From: Flavobacteriaceae bacterium
Lineage (GTDB): Bacteria; Bacteroidota; Bacteroidia; Flavobacteriales; Flavobacteriaceae
Direction of reading: 5' to 3'
Assembly (NCBI GenBank): GCA_026710085.1
Contig: JAPORT010000077.1
Location: 1 to 46,871, forward strand
DNA length: 46,871 nt
Positions 16,369-25,379 of the stretch are shown piece by piece. Numbering within the stretch: position 1 is the first letter of the stretch; every line of letters starts with the position of its first letter. The position numbers were made by a program, and so were the translations under genes. The notes under the pieces were generated by a model. That model did no database searches. It had not been told where the DNA came from and was given only the letters and a program-made list of their open reading frames with translations.

Positions 16369-16397
16369 TTTTTTGTTATTTAAGTATATAATCCCCA
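16369..16397. repeat. Right terminal inverted repeat of the cassette
   Basis: The exact 29-bp reverse complement of 14770-14798, starting with six T and ending AATCCCCA. Between it and the MITE (16269-16368) are 100 bases with no gene I can name; one minus-strand frame is open across it but lacks a start. Confidence 0.9.
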
Positions 16398-16606
16398 AAA
16401 ATATATCGTTCCCAAAGTAAAACAGCATCAATAAGAAAATATCAATCAAAGAATCCTAAAAAATTGATACCACCTTTGGTTGTGATAGAACAAAGTTTCT
16501 ATACTATTTCCATCTTTATTATGAGATTTATTTTAAAACGACTCAGTCCACTCGAAACTCTGTTTTTTTGATGCTAAAAATGATTTTTGATAGGCTTGTT
16601 AATGAG

Positions 16607-19057
16607 TTACAATTTTTTTGCATTCATAGCCAATTGATTCGTAATAGCAATATTGATCACCTCCATCATTTCATCGACATAGTGAAACTTTAATCCTTTG
16701 AGATATTTTTGCTCGATATAGTCGACATCTCCTTTATTAGCTTGACTTAAAACGATTTCTTTGATGTTTGATCTTTTCGCCGCCAATATTTTTTCTTTAA
16801 GCCCTCCTACTGGTAATACTTTACCACGTATGGTGATTTCGCCAGAAAAAGCTATCCTGCTTTTGATACGCTTTTGAGTGAATAAAGAAACTAAAGAAGT
16901 TAGAATCGCTATTCCTGCACTAGGACCATCTTTTGGTGTCGCACCTTCAGGTACATGAATGTGTACATTATATTTTTCGAAATCTATTTTTTCTAAACCC
17001 AATTGAATTGCATTGGCTTTGATATATTCCATGGCAATCGTTGCTGATTCAGACATGATTTTTCCAAGGTTACCCGTGAAAGCCAATTTTCCTTTTCCCT
17101 TTGATATAGCAGATTCAACAAATAAAATAGCACCTCCCGCCCATGTCCAAGCTAATCCAGTAGCTACGCCAGCAACTTCATTGTTTTCATATTTATCTCT
17201 TCTCTTTTTTTCCGGACCTAAAATTATAGATAAGTCTGCAATCCTTGGTGAGATATGATACTTTTCTTCCATAGCAACTGATTTGGCCGTATAGCGAACC
17301 AAACTTGCAATTTGCTTTTCAAGTCCTCTAACACCGGATTCGTAGGTATAGTGATCAATGACTTTTTCTAAAAGTGAATTGGATAATTTGATTTGCTTTG
17401 TGGTCAAACCATGTTCTTTGATGGATTTAGGAATTAAATGTTTTTTAGCAATCATCACTTTTTCTTCTAACGTGTATCCCGAAACTTCAATAATTTCCAT
17501 TCTATCTTTTAAAGCATTGTGAACGCCGTTTAAATTATTAGCAGTAGCAATAAAAAGTACTTTGGTAAGGTCATACCCTGTTTCAAGATAATTATCATAA
17601 AATGCATGATTTTGTTCCGGATCTAAAACCTCTAAAAATGCAGCTTCGGGATTACCATGCGATCCTCGACCGATTTTATCAATTTCGTCCAAAACAAAAA
17701 CTGGATTACTCGTTTTAGCCTTTTTGATACTTTGAATGATTCGACCAGGCCTTGAACCGATGTAGGTTCTCCGATGACCTCGAATTTCGGATTCATCATG
17801 CAGTCCCCCCAATGAAATGCGTACGTAAGATCTTCCCAATGCTTCAGCAATAGATTTTCCCAATGATGTTTTTCCAACACCAGGAGGCCCTACCAAACAC
17901 AACAATGGAGATTTCAAATCTTTTTTTAATTTGAAAACAGCTAAAAATTCAATCATTCGTTTTTTGACTTTTTCCAAACCAAAATGATCACGATCTAAGA
18001 TTTTTTGAGCTCTTTTCAGATCTAATTTATCGACTGAATATTCGCCCCATGGTAGGTCTAAAAATAAATCCAAGTATATTCGTTGTACCGAATATTCAGC
18101 CAATTGGGGGTTCATTCTTTGAAGTTTGTTGACTTCCTTGTCAAATAATTCTTTGACTTTATCATCCCATTTTTTAGATTTAGCTTTGGATCTTAGTTCT
18201 TCTATTTCATCTTCAAAACTTTCCTTTCCCAATTCCTTTTGAATTGTCTTCATTTGTTGCTGTAAAAAGTATTCCCTCTGCTGAACATCAATATCCTTTC
18301 TGACTTGAGATTGAATATCATTTCTTAGCATGACTTTATCGTGTTCTTCATTGAGTAAACGAAGGCATTTTAATGCTCTTTGACGGTAATCATTTTCTTC
18401 TAAAATTTCTTGCTTTTGATTGACATGAAAATTCATGTTCGAAGTAATGAAGTTGATTAAAAAACTATCGCTTTTAATATTCTTAACAGCTATGGAAGCC
18501 TCCGTTGGAATTCCATCGCTTTCTCTGATGACTCGATCTGCAACATCCCTTACGGTATCAATAATAGCTTTGTATTTTTTAGTTTTATCTTTTGTTTTTG
18601 CATATGGAGCTTTTTCGACTTCGGCTTCAAAAAAGGGGTCAGATTGATTCATTTTCAAAATTTTAAATCGACTCCTTCCTTCTAATATGACCGTTGTTGA
18701 ATTATCTGGAAGTTCAATGATTCGCAACACTTTTGCCACTGTACCAATCGTATTTAAATCGTTTGGCTTTGGATCATTCACATTAGCCACTTTTTGAGCG
18801 ACCACTCCCAAAAGTTGATCTCCTTCATCGACATGTTTGATTAGTTGAATCGCCTTTTTTCTTCCTGCCACAATTGGAAGAACAACACCAGGAAACAATA
18901 CTGTGTTTTTAAGCGGCAAGATGGGTAAAGATTTTGAAATTTTATCTTCCTCTATAACGTCTTCAGACTCCGTTTTACTTGATTTTTGAATAGATTCAGA
19001 TTCAATCTTTTGCTCAACTGAATGATCAATTTTTTTATCTTTTGAATTTCTTGTCAT
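16607..19057 (-). CDS. lon: ATP-dependent protease La (Lon)
   Basis: An 816-residue cytoplasmic AAA+ serine protease degrading misfolded and regulatory proteins, including many antitoxins. Domain order: an N-terminal Lys/Glu/Ser-rich tail of about 45 residues, the Lon substrate-binding domain (SLPILPLKNTVLFPGVVLP), a coiled-coil region, the AAA+ module with Walker A GPPGVGKTSLGKS and Walker B VFVLDEIDKIG, and the protease domain with the catalytic serine in PKDGPSAG and lysine in GGLKEKILAAKRS. All catalytic residues are present. It is alone in its transcription unit, with about 200 bases to the AbiEii cassette downstream and 600 bases upstream. Confidence 0.97.
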   Translation of the reverse strand: MTRNSKDKKIDHSVEQKIESESIQKSSKTESEDVIEEDKISKSLPILPLKNTVLFPGVVLPIVAGRKKAIQLIKHVDEGDQLLGVVAQKVANVNDPKPNDLNTIGTVAKVLRIIELPDNSTTVILEGRSRFKILKMNQSDPFFEAEVEKAPYAKTKDKTKKYKAIIDTVRDVADRVIRESDGIPTEASIAVKNIKSDSFLINFITSNMNFHVNQKQEILEENDYRQRALKCLRLLNEEHDKVMLRNDIQSQVRKDIDVQQREYFLQQQMKTIQKELGKESFEDEIEELRSKAKSKKWDDKVKELFDKEVNKLQRMNPQLAEYSVQRIYLDLFLDLPWGEYSVDKLDLKRAQKILDRDHFGLEKVKKRMIEFLAVFKLKKDLKSPLLCLVGPPGVGKTSLGKSIAEALGRSYVRISLGGLHDESEIRGHRRTYIGSRPGRIIQSIKKAKTSNPVFVLDEIDKIGRGSHGNPEAAFLEVLDPEQNHAFYDNYLETGYDLTKVLFIATANNLNGVHNALKDRMEIIEVSGYTLEEKVMIAKKHLIPKSIKEHGLTTKQIKLSNSLLEKVIDHYTYESGVRGLEKQIASLVRYTAKSVAMEEKYHISPRIADLSIILGPEKKRRDKYENNEVAGVATGLAWTWAGGAILFVESAISKGKGKLAFTGNLGKIMSESATIAMEYIKANAIQLGLEKIDFEKYNVHIHVPEGATPKDGPSAGIAILTSLVSLFTQKRIKSRIAFSGEITIRGKVLPVGGLKEKILAAKRSNIKEIVLSQANKGDVDYIEQKYLKGLKFHYVDEMMEVINIAITNQLAMNAKKL

Positions 19058-19661
19058 CTAAAATTAATAAGTGCGTCAAGTTGTCAGTTCATCCTAACGG
19101 TGAATCTATATTAAATCCCTAAAACTCTAATAATAAGATTCCTTAACCTAAAAATGCAATTGTTGTGCCACAAAATTTAAAATGAAATTCTAAAAAAACA
19201 TGATTTCCTTTCGTCTCATATTCAAAGACTGTATCAACGTTTTCTATATCAAACATGGTCATTCTTTATTAATGAAAACGACAGAATGTGATATTCATGG
19301 TTGGTGTAAAAAAGAAAAAAGCAAACTTTGGTGATCAATCGAAGTAAACTTTTATCGAGTTCCAATACATCAAAAAAAACAGTGAATGTGTCTTTTTTAA
19401 ACTTGATTCATTTTTGTTACGGAGTGCTTTTAATTCAAACATCTCATCCAATCATCGTTACATCTGACGAGACTCGATAATGCCTTTAGCTTTTTTATAT
19501 CTTTATCCTTATGACCGTACATTATTTCTATTGTTACAATTCTTTAAAAATTAAGTCAAGTATTAAGATGCCAATCTCAACAAAGAGAAATCTAACATGA
19601 ATCTTAGCAAATCCTTTTACACTTAATCGGATTCTATCAATAAACTCAAAAAAAACATCAC
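19058..19661. other. Non-coding interval between lon and the DUF2807 gene
   Basis: About 600 bases between divergent genes with no frame I can support, no tRNA and no repeat shared with other parts of the window. It must hold the promoters of lon and of the DUF2807 gene, but I could not find a convincing -33/-7 pair. A degraded gene is possible. Confidence 0.4.
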
Positions 19662-20360
19662 ATGAATAAATTCATTAACATCTTACTAGTTTCAACATTT
19701 TTATTGAGCTCGATTACTATAGCTTATGCTCAAGAAGAAAGAGAAGTGAGAAATTTAAGTCCTTATCATTCAGTCAAGGTTTCAGGTTCTTATAAGGTGC
19801 AACTAGTTGTCGGAGATCCAGGTTCCATCACTTTAGAAGGATCTAAATTATCTGTGATTTCTACTTCGATTAAAAACAATGTATTACACATTCGATCAAA
19901 ACCTAATCTAAAATGGACTAATTGGCGAGGTTCAACGACGATCACTGTTCCCATAGAAGACATAAAATCTTTATCCTTAAGTGGTTCAGGAAAAATAACG
20001 GGTGATCGCACATTAGATGTCGATAAATTAAAAATCTCAGTCTCTGGTTCCGGAAGAGTCAATCTAAATGTTTCTGCTGATTCCATTGAAAGTTCAGTTT
20101 CAGGTTCTGGAGGAGTAACATTGTCAGGTGATACAGATAAAGTCAGTTTTTCTCTAGCGGGATCAGGATACCTAAAGGCTTCTGATTTAAAAGCTGATTC
20201 GGCGATTGGCAATATCAGTGGGTCCGGCTCTATAGAAGTCTATGCTAGCGATTCGTTTAATGGCCATGTTAGTGGATCAGGAAGAATCACATGTTATGGA
20301 AATCCTGAAAAACAAAATCAAAAAATTTCAGGTTCTGGTCGTATTAGCTTTGCGAACTAA
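19662..20360 (+). CDS. DUF2807 (head GIN) domain exported protein
   Basis: 232 residues. A cleavable signal peptide (MNKFINILLVSTFLLSSITI, cleavage likely after AYA at residue 23) is followed by the DUF2807 domain, sometimes annotated as a putative autotransporter adhesin, head GIN domain. Seven G-S-G turns, mostly SGSG (SGSGKI, SGSGRV, SGSGGV, AGSGYL, SGSGSI, SGSGRI twice), recur every 20-25 residues, consistent with a right-handed parallel beta-helix with one turn per repeat. Location is periplasmic or outer surface; function unknown. The last 33 bases overlap the convergent UMF1 transporter gene. Confidence 0.88.
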   Translation: MNKFINILLVSTFLLSSITIAYAQEEREVRNLSPYHSVKVSGSYKVQLVVGDPGSITLEGSKLSVISTSIKNNVLHIRSKPNLKWTNWRGSTTITVPIEDIKSLSLSGSGKITGDRTLDVDKLKISVSGSGRVNLNVSADSIESSVSGSGGVTLSGDTDKVSFSLAGSGYLKASDLKADSAIGNISGSGSIEVYASDSFNGHVSGSGRITCYGNPEKQNQKISGSGRISFAN

Positions 20361-21668
20361 GTCTCGTCTTACAGATTTTGGTATTCGTAATAAACGCAAA
20401 CCACCAATCAAAAAAACGACGAGAAAAAACGTGATGGAATTTCTCAAACTACCTGTTAATTGATCAAGTAATCCAAAAGTAACGATTCCAATGATGACCC
20501 CCAGTTTTTCAGTAACCTCATAAAAACTAAAAAAGGATGTGGTGTCTTTCGTTTTTGGCAATAGTTTCGAATAGGTTGATCTTGATAATGCTTGTAGTCC
20601 TCCCATAACCAAACCAACACAACCAGCGATAACATAAAATTGTATTGGTTCATAAACGTTATAGGCTGTCAAACAAATCAAAGCCCAAAAAATATTGAGG
20701 GCAATCAAAGTTCGAATGTTACCAAATTTTCCAGAGGCCCTTGCGGTTAATTCAGCTCCGATAATCGCTACGAGTTGGATTAATAAAATACTGATGATTA
20801 ATCCCATCGTTTTCTGAGAATCATTATTCCAATTGATTTCTTGCTCTCCAAAGTAGGCTGCGATGATTAAGACCGTTTGTAATGCCATACTGTAGATAAA
20901 AAAGGAGCTTAAAAATCGGCTCAACCCTTTCAGTTGTTTCAATTGCTTCCATACTGAAAACAATTCCCGAAACCCATTAGTAAATACCTTTTCGATTTTT
21001 TTGACTTTTTTAATTCCTTTGGGTAGAGCATAAAATGAAATCTGACTAAATAACATCCACCAAATTCCTACGGATACAAAAGCTATTTTCATTGCTTTTA
21101 ATGCTTGTTGCTTTTCGGTACCAGAAATTCCAAACCAGTGAGGATACATGACTAATACTAAATTAAAAACCAGTAAAATCACACTGCCAACATAACCATA
21201 GGAAAATCCTTTTGCACTCGCTTGATCCATTTGATCTGGATAAGTGATGTCTGGTAGATAAGAGTTGTAAAAAACGAGACTACCCGTGAAACCCATCAAC
21301 GCGAGTCCATAAAAGGTAATGCCCAATTCAATATTTTCTATATCAAACCAATACAGTCCAATACACGATATCGAACCTATGTAAACAAATATTTTCATGA
21401 ATATTCGCTTATTTCCGACATAGTCAGCAATTCCAGAGAGTATTGGAGTGATTAAAGTAACGATTAAAATGGAAAGTCCCGTAACAAAGCTGATTAATGC
21501 CGTAGAGCGTATCTCCATTCCAAAAATTGGAATGGTATCGCTATCATCGAGAAGAGTTCCATAATAAATTGGGAAAATTGCTGAAGAAATGACAAGAGCA
21601 TAAACTGAATTAGCCCAATCGTAGACAGCCCAAGCTCGAATTAATTTTTTACTTCCTTTTTTAAACAT
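20328..21668 (-). CDS. UMF1-family MFS transporter
   Basis: A 446-residue polytopic inner-membrane protein with about twelve hydrophobic segments. The N-terminal AWAVYDWANSVYALVISSAI is the hallmark of the UMF1/Atg22-like branch of the major facilitator superfamily, and GGLQALSRSTYSKLLPK is the conserved motif between later helices. Substrate unknown; related proteins are called permeases or vacuolar effluxers by homology only. The C-terminal codons overlap the DUF2807 gene on the other strand by 33 bases. It appears monocistronic. Confidence 0.88.
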   Translation of the reverse strand: MFKKGSKKLIRAWAVYDWANSVYALVISSAIFPIYYGTLLDDSDTIPIFGMEIRSTALISFVTGLSILIVTLITPILSGIADYVGNKRIFMKIFVYIGSISCIGLYWFDIENIELGITFYGLALMGFTGSLVFYNSYLPDITYPDQMDQASAKGFSYGYVGSVILLVFNLVLVMYPHWFGISGTEKQQALKAMKIAFVSVGIWWMLFSQISFYALPKGIKKVKKIEKVFTNGFRELFSVWKQLKQLKGLSRFLSSFFIYSMALQTVLIIAAYFGEQEINWNNDSQKTMGLIISILLIQLVAIIGAELTARASGKFGNIRTLIALNIFWALICLTAYNVYEPIQFYVIAGCVGLVMGGLQALSRSTYSKLLPKTKDTTSFFSFYEVTEKLGVIIGIVTFGLLDQLTGSLRNSITFFLVVFLIGGLRLLRIPKSVRRDLVRKANTTRT

Positions 21669-22145
21669 TTTTACAAAAAATCTGTGATAATAAATACCCT
21701 AGATAACTTGATAATTCAAATTAACACCCTAGAATACATCTTTACTATTGGTTTATAATAACAAACAAGACTTCTATTTTCCAGATTCACCCTTTCGAGC
21801 ATCATTAATGATGCTGAAAAAAAATAAATCCGTAATCCAAAAATAATGCTGGCTAATGGGAAACGCTAAAATAATTCATTTTGAGTTTTTAATTCGGTTA
21901 GTCCTTATTCAAAGAAAACAATCGAATCTTATACACATTTGTGTTCTGTATTGTGTATTACTTGATTCTCATCTCATTGCCATTAAACGAAGCAGATACA
22001 CTATGAAATACAAACATTTTGTCCTAATTCTAATAAGCAATTTAAAATGCAAATTAGTATTAGTTCCTCAAACGATAAGTTGCAATGAATCGAGATGATG
22101 CAATTGCTATTTCAATTAAATTTGATCCCAATTTACTCGTGATTA
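21669..22145. other. Non-coding interval upstream of the msrB pair
   Basis: Nearly 480 bases between divergent genes. One 80-codon frame (21856-22098, plus) exists, but its composition is unlike a protein and it has no start context or recognisable motif, so I treat it as chance. Promoters for both neighbours must be here but are not clear. Confidence 0.4.
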
Positions 22146-22664
22146 TTGTCTGAATCAAATTCGTCCGTCAAGTCTTGTTTCTTTTTAGTCGGAATTACAG
22201 CTTTTTTGTGTATTGGCTGTATTAATGCACAAAAGCAAGAATCGAAAACGGAAACGCATCCTTACCCAATCAATAAAACAGAAGTTCAATGGAAAGCACA
22301 ACTGTCACCAAAGGCATTTTATGTCCTTCGTCAAGCAGGGACTGAAAGACCTTTTACTGGAAAGTATCATGATCATAAGGAAGTAGGAACCTATCACTGT
22401 GCGGGTTGTGGAGTTTCATTATATCAATCGGAACATAAATTTGATTCTGGGACTGGGTGGCCATCTTTTGACAGAGGAATCGATAAACATTTAGAATTAG
22501 GAGAAGATTATTTATTGGGATATCGCAGAATAGAACTCAAATGCAATCAATGTGGGGGGCATTTAGGTCATTTGTTTCCCGATGGACCGCGTCAAACGAC
22601 GGGAATGAGACACTGTATCAATTCCGTCGCTCTTCATTTCGTGCCAAAATCAACAGATGAGTGA
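22146..22664 (+). CDS. msrB: Peptide-methionine (R)-S-oxide reductase, exported lipoprotein form
   Basis: 172 residues. A hydrophobic N-terminus ending in FLCIGC (Cys25) looks like a lipoprotein signal, so the enzyme is probably anchored in the periplasm. The MsrB domain follows: PFTGKYHDHKEVGTYHCAGC and CNQCGGHLGHLF hold the two zinc CxxC pairs, FDSGTGWPSFD is the substrate loop, and RHCINSVALHF has the catalytic cysteine. It reduces methionine-R-sulfoxide. The start is TTG; no better start keeps the signal. It overlaps the next gene, a second msrB, by eight bases. Confidence 0.9.
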   Translation: MSESNSSVKSCFFLVGITAFLCIGCINAQKQESKTETHPYPINKTEVQWKAQLSPKAFYVLRQAGTERPFTGKYHDHKEVGTYHCAGCGVSLYQSEHKFDSGTGWPSFDRGIDKHLELGEDYLLGYRRIELKCNQCGGHLGHLFPDGPRQTTGMRHCINSVALHFVPKSTDE

Positions 22665-23052
22665 TTTTCCCAAAGCCAAATCAAAAAAAGATTGGCAAAA
22701 AAAACTGACCAAATGGGAGTACCATATTTTAATTGAAAAGGGGACAGAACCCCCATTTTCAGGAAAGTATAATCATTATCAGTTGCCTGGTGCTTATTCT
22801 TGTAAAGGCTGTGGTCAATCTCTTTTTGATTCACATCATAAATTCCATAGTGGTTGCGGTTGGCCTAGTTTTGATCAACCCATAAAAAACTCGATTGCAT
22901 ATCGAAAAGATACTTCTTTAAAAATGAATCGAATCGAAATATTATGCAAACAATGTGGCATACATTTAGGACATGTTTTTGATGATGGACCAACCCACAC
23001 CAAGAAAAGATATTGTGTTAACTCTACTTCTTTAATTCACAATGAATCATGA
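22657..23052 (+). CDS. msrB: Peptide-methionine (R)-S-oxide reductase, cytoplasmic form
   Basis: 131 residues, no signal. The same motif set as the preceding gene: PFSGKYNHYQLPGAYSCKGC and CKQCGIHLGHVF for zinc, FHSGCGWPSFD, and KRYCVNSTSL with the catalytic cysteine. An extra cysteine in HSGCGW replaces the usual Thr/Ser and could serve as a resolving cysteine; this is inference. The ATG lies within the end of the upstream msrB, so the two are translationally coupled and probably arose by tandem duplication or co-selection. Confidence 0.92.
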   Translation: MSDFPKAKSKKDWQKKLTKWEYHILIEKGTEPPFSGKYNHYQLPGAYSCKGCGQSLFDSHHKFHSGCGWPSFDQPIKNSIAYRKDTSLKMNRIEILCKQCGIHLGHVFDDGPTHTKKRYCVNSTSLIHNES

Positions 23053-23081
23053 TTGAAGCACCCAATGATTCACTAATTTCG
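23053..23081 (+). promoter_or_regulatory. Bacteroidota-type promoter of lpdA
   Basis: ATTGAA at about 23054-23059, with a 17-18-base spacer from its TTG, precedes TAATTTCG at 23074-23081, close to the TTTG / TAnnTTTG consensus. Transcription would start a few bases downstream, giving a leader of about 15 bases before the lpdA ATG. Confidence 0.45.
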
Positions 23082-23101
23082 CAGCCAATTATGACATTGA
23101 T

Positions 23102-24490
23102 ATGACTGATTATGATTTGATTGTTTTGGGAAGCGGACCCGGTGGATATGTTACAGCAATTCGGGCTTCTCAATTAGGTTTGAAAACCGCTATTGTTGAA
23201 AAAGAGGATTTGGGTGGTGTTTGCCTTAATTGGGGCTGCATTCCAACTAAAGCCTTATTAAAATCAGCACAAGTATTCGAGTATTTAAAACATGCTGATA
23301 CGTATGGCTTTCACATCAAAGAATTCCACGCTGACTTTAATGCCATTGTAGACCGAAGCCGAAATGTAGCTCATACAATGAGTAAAGGAGTCCACTTTTT
23401 AATGAAAAAAAATAAAATCACAGTTTTAAAAGGTCATGGAAAAGTTCTTCCCAATAAAAAAGTAGAAGTTATTCAAGAAAAAAAATCTCAAAGAGTTTCA
23501 GCGACTCATATCATCATTGCAACTGGAGCTCACTCTCGAGAATTACCTCATCTCAAACAAGATGGAGAAAAAATTATCGGCTATAGACAAGCCATGTCAT
23601 TAAAGCAAATGCCTCAAAGCATGATGGTCGTGGGGTCAGGTGCCATAGGGGTTGAATTTGCCTTTTTCTACAATTCACTTGGAACAAAAGTCACCTTAAT
23701 TGAAACATTAGATAACATCGTTCCTATTGAAGATATTGAAGTTTCAAAACAATTAGAAAAAAGCTTTATCAAAAAAGGAATGAACGTTTTAACTCAATCT
23801 GAAGTCATCAATGTCAACACAACAAATGAAGGAGTTTCTGCCACTGTTAGGACGTCTGGAGGAGAAAAAGAAATCAAAGCAGATGTTTTACTATCTGCCG
23901 TAGGTATCAAATCAAATATTGAAGGCATAGGGCTTGAAGACGTTGGAATTGTGGTGGATAAGGATAAAATATTAGTAGACGATTTTTACAAAACCAATAT
24001 TCCTGGTTATTATGCCATCGGCGATATCACTCAAGGACCAGCATTAGCTCATGTCGCTTCAGCTGAAGGAATTCTCTGTGTTGAAAAAATTGCAGGACAC
24101 CATGTAGAACCACTTGATTACGGAAATGTTCCTAGTTGTACATACTGCTTGCCTGAAGTGGCATCTGTAGGAATGACCGAACAACAAGCCAAAGAAAAAG
24201 GTTTCGAATTAAAAATTGGTCGGTTTCCTTTTACAGCATCCGGAAAAGCTCAATCTGCAGGAAAACCCGAAGGTTTTGTTAAAGTTATTTTTGATGCCAC
24301 ATATGGAGAGTTATTAGGATGTCATATGATAGGGGAAGGTGTTACCGATTTAATCGCTGAAGCTGTAGTTGCTAGAAAATTAGAAACCACTGGTCATGAA
24401 ATACTCAAAGCCATACACCCCCACCCTACTTTGAGTGAATCATTGATGGAAGCTGTAGCTGATGCATACGATGAAGTAATTCATCTATAA
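23102..24490 (+). CDS. lpdA: Dihydrolipoyl dehydrogenase
   Basis: A 462-residue FAD-dependent E3 component of 2-oxoacid dehydrogenase complexes. The N-terminal dinucleotide motif is VLGSGPGGYVTAIRA, the redox-active disulfide is in GGVCLNWGCIPTKALL, the NAD-binding motif is MVVGSGAIGVEFAFF, the second FAD motif is YAIGDITQGPALAHVA, and the catalytic base is in HPHPTLSE at the C-terminus. The other complex subunits are not in the window. A hairpin follows directly. Confidence 0.97.
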   Translation: MTDYDLIVLGSGPGGYVTAIRASQLGLKTAIVEKEDLGGVCLNWGCIPTKALLKSAQVFEYLKHADTYGFHIKEFHADFNAIVDRSRNVAHTMSKGVHFLMKKNKITVLKGHGKVLPNKKVEVIQEKKSQRVSATHIIIATGAHSRELPHLKQDGEKIIGYRQAMSLKQMPQSMMVVGSGAIGVEFAFFYNSLGTKVTLIETLDNIVPIEDIEVSKQLEKSFIKKGMNVLTQSEVINVNTTNEGVSATVRTSGGEKEIKADVLLSAVGIKSNIEGIGLEDVGIVVDKDKILVDDFYKTNIPGYYAIGDITQGPALAHVASAEGILCVEKIAGHHVEPLDYGNVPSCTYCLPEVASVGMTEQQAKEKGFELKIGRFPFTASGKAQSAGKPEGFVKVIFDATYGELLGCHMIGEGVTDLIAEAVVARKLETTGHEILKAIHPHPTLSESLMEAVADAYDEVIHL

Positions 24491-24509
24491 CAAAAAGCCT
24501 TCTTTTTGT
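24490..24509 (+). terminator. Hairpin after lpdA
   Basis: ACAAAAAG, a CCTT loop and CTTTTTGT form an eight-pair, AT-rich stem starting at the lpdA stop codon and followed by AATTTT. It could terminate lpdA, but is weak in G+C, and its tail overlaps the -7 box of bamD. Confidence 0.5.
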
Positions 24510-24516
24510 AATTTTG
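24509..24516 (+). promoter_or_regulatory. -7 box directly before bamD
   Basis: TAATTTTG exactly matches TAnnTTTG and ends four bases before the bamD ATG at 24521. If used, the transcript would be leaderless or nearly so. No clear -33 TTTG is seen upstream because of the hairpin. Confidence 0.45.
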
Positions 24517-24520
24517 CAGT

Positions 24521-25354
24521 ATGGAAATCATATGGATCTATAGGTCCTTGAACCTTTCAATTTTAATGATTTTAGCTATGGGATGCAGTGAATACCAAAA
24601 ATTGCTTTCGTCTGAAGATAGTGCCAACCAATACAAACAAGCCGAAATCCTCTACAATGATTCTGAATTTAAAAAAGCAGCAAAATTATTTGAACGAGCA
24701 GCACCTCGGTATCGAGGGACGCCACAAGCTGAAAGAGTCATTTTCTTGTATGCAGATTCATACTACAATGCTGGTGATTATTATTTAGCAGCACATCAAT
24801 TTGAAAATTTCATTCAGTCCTATCCTCAAAGTCAAAAGGTGATTGAAGCACATTTTAAAGAAGCTATTTGTTATTATAATTTATCGCCAAAGTTCAGTCT
24901 GGATCAAGAAGATACCTACAAAGCAGTTGAAAAACTTCAACTTTTTATCAATAATTTTCCCACTGCAGAGTATACAGAAGATGCTAATGATGCAATCATC
25001 GAACTTCAAATTAAATTAGAAAAAAAAGAATTTGAAATTGCTAAAAACTACTATACTATTAGAGACTATAATGCTGCAATAACCTCTCTTGATAATTTTA
25101 TTTCTTCTTTTCCTGGTAATAATTTTCGAGAAGAGTCTCTGTATTTCAAGTTTTTATCATCTTATGAAATTGCCATTAACAGTGTTGAAAGTAAAAAACA
25201 AGAGCGTTTGAAACAAGTCGTGACTCAATATAATTCCATCATCAGTTACTATCCAGAAAGTGTTTTTATCGAGGATTTAAATAAAAAAATGGAAATCGTC
25301 AATGAAGAACTTTCAATAAATGAAGAAACTCAAATTGCCGTGCTTACAAAGTGA
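24521..25354 (+). CDS. bamD: Outer membrane assembly lipoprotein BamD
   Basis: A BAM-complex lipoprotein helping BamA insert beta-barrel proteins into the outer membrane. 277 residues, a lipoprotein signal ending LAMGC (Cys22), then five TPR-like repeats. Recognisable helices include QYKQAEILYNDSEFKKAAKL, YADSYYNAGDYYLAAHQFEN, and NYYTIRDYNAAITSLDNFI. First gene of the conserved cluster bamD-rpoZ-coaBC-DUF4835-recN. Confidence 0.92.
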   Translation: MEIIWIYRSLNLSILMILAMGCSEYQKLLSSEDSANQYKQAEILYNDSEFKKAAKLFERAAPRYRGTPQAERVIFLYADSYYNAGDYYLAAHQFENFIQSYPQSQKVIEAHFKEAICYYNLSPKFSLDQEDTYKAVEKLQLFINNFPTAEYTEDANDAIIELQIKLEKKEFEIAKNYYTIRDYNAAITSLDNFISSFPGNNFREESLYFKFLSSYEIAINSVESKKQERLKQVVTQYNSIISYYPESVFIEDLNKKMEIVNEELSINEETQIAVLTK

Positions 25355-25379
25355 ACTTATAACCATCAACATATACATC

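Larger units (their letters stand above)
14770..16397. mobile_element. Inverted-repeat-bounded cassette carrying an AbiEii-like pair
   Basis: A 1628-bp segment is bounded by perfect 29-bp inverted repeats (14770-14798 and 16369-16397) whose tips read TGGGGATTATATACTT inward from each end. The hexamer AAAATA lies immediately outside both ends (14764-14769 and 16398-16403) and could be a target-site duplication, although it is low complexity. Inside are the DUF6922-AbiEii genes, two copies of a terminator-like repeat and a MITE. No transposase lies between the ends, so any movement would need a protein supplied in trans. A hairpin (14812-14836) sits just inside the left end. Confidence 0.7.

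Noticed and set aside
14631-16606. Whether the region held a CRISPR array because of its repeated units
   Set aside because: The repeats are one inverted pair and one direct pair with genes between; there is no regular repeat-spacer pattern anywhere in the window.
21856-22098. An 80-codon plus-strand frame
   Set aside because: No start context, odd composition and no recognisable motif.
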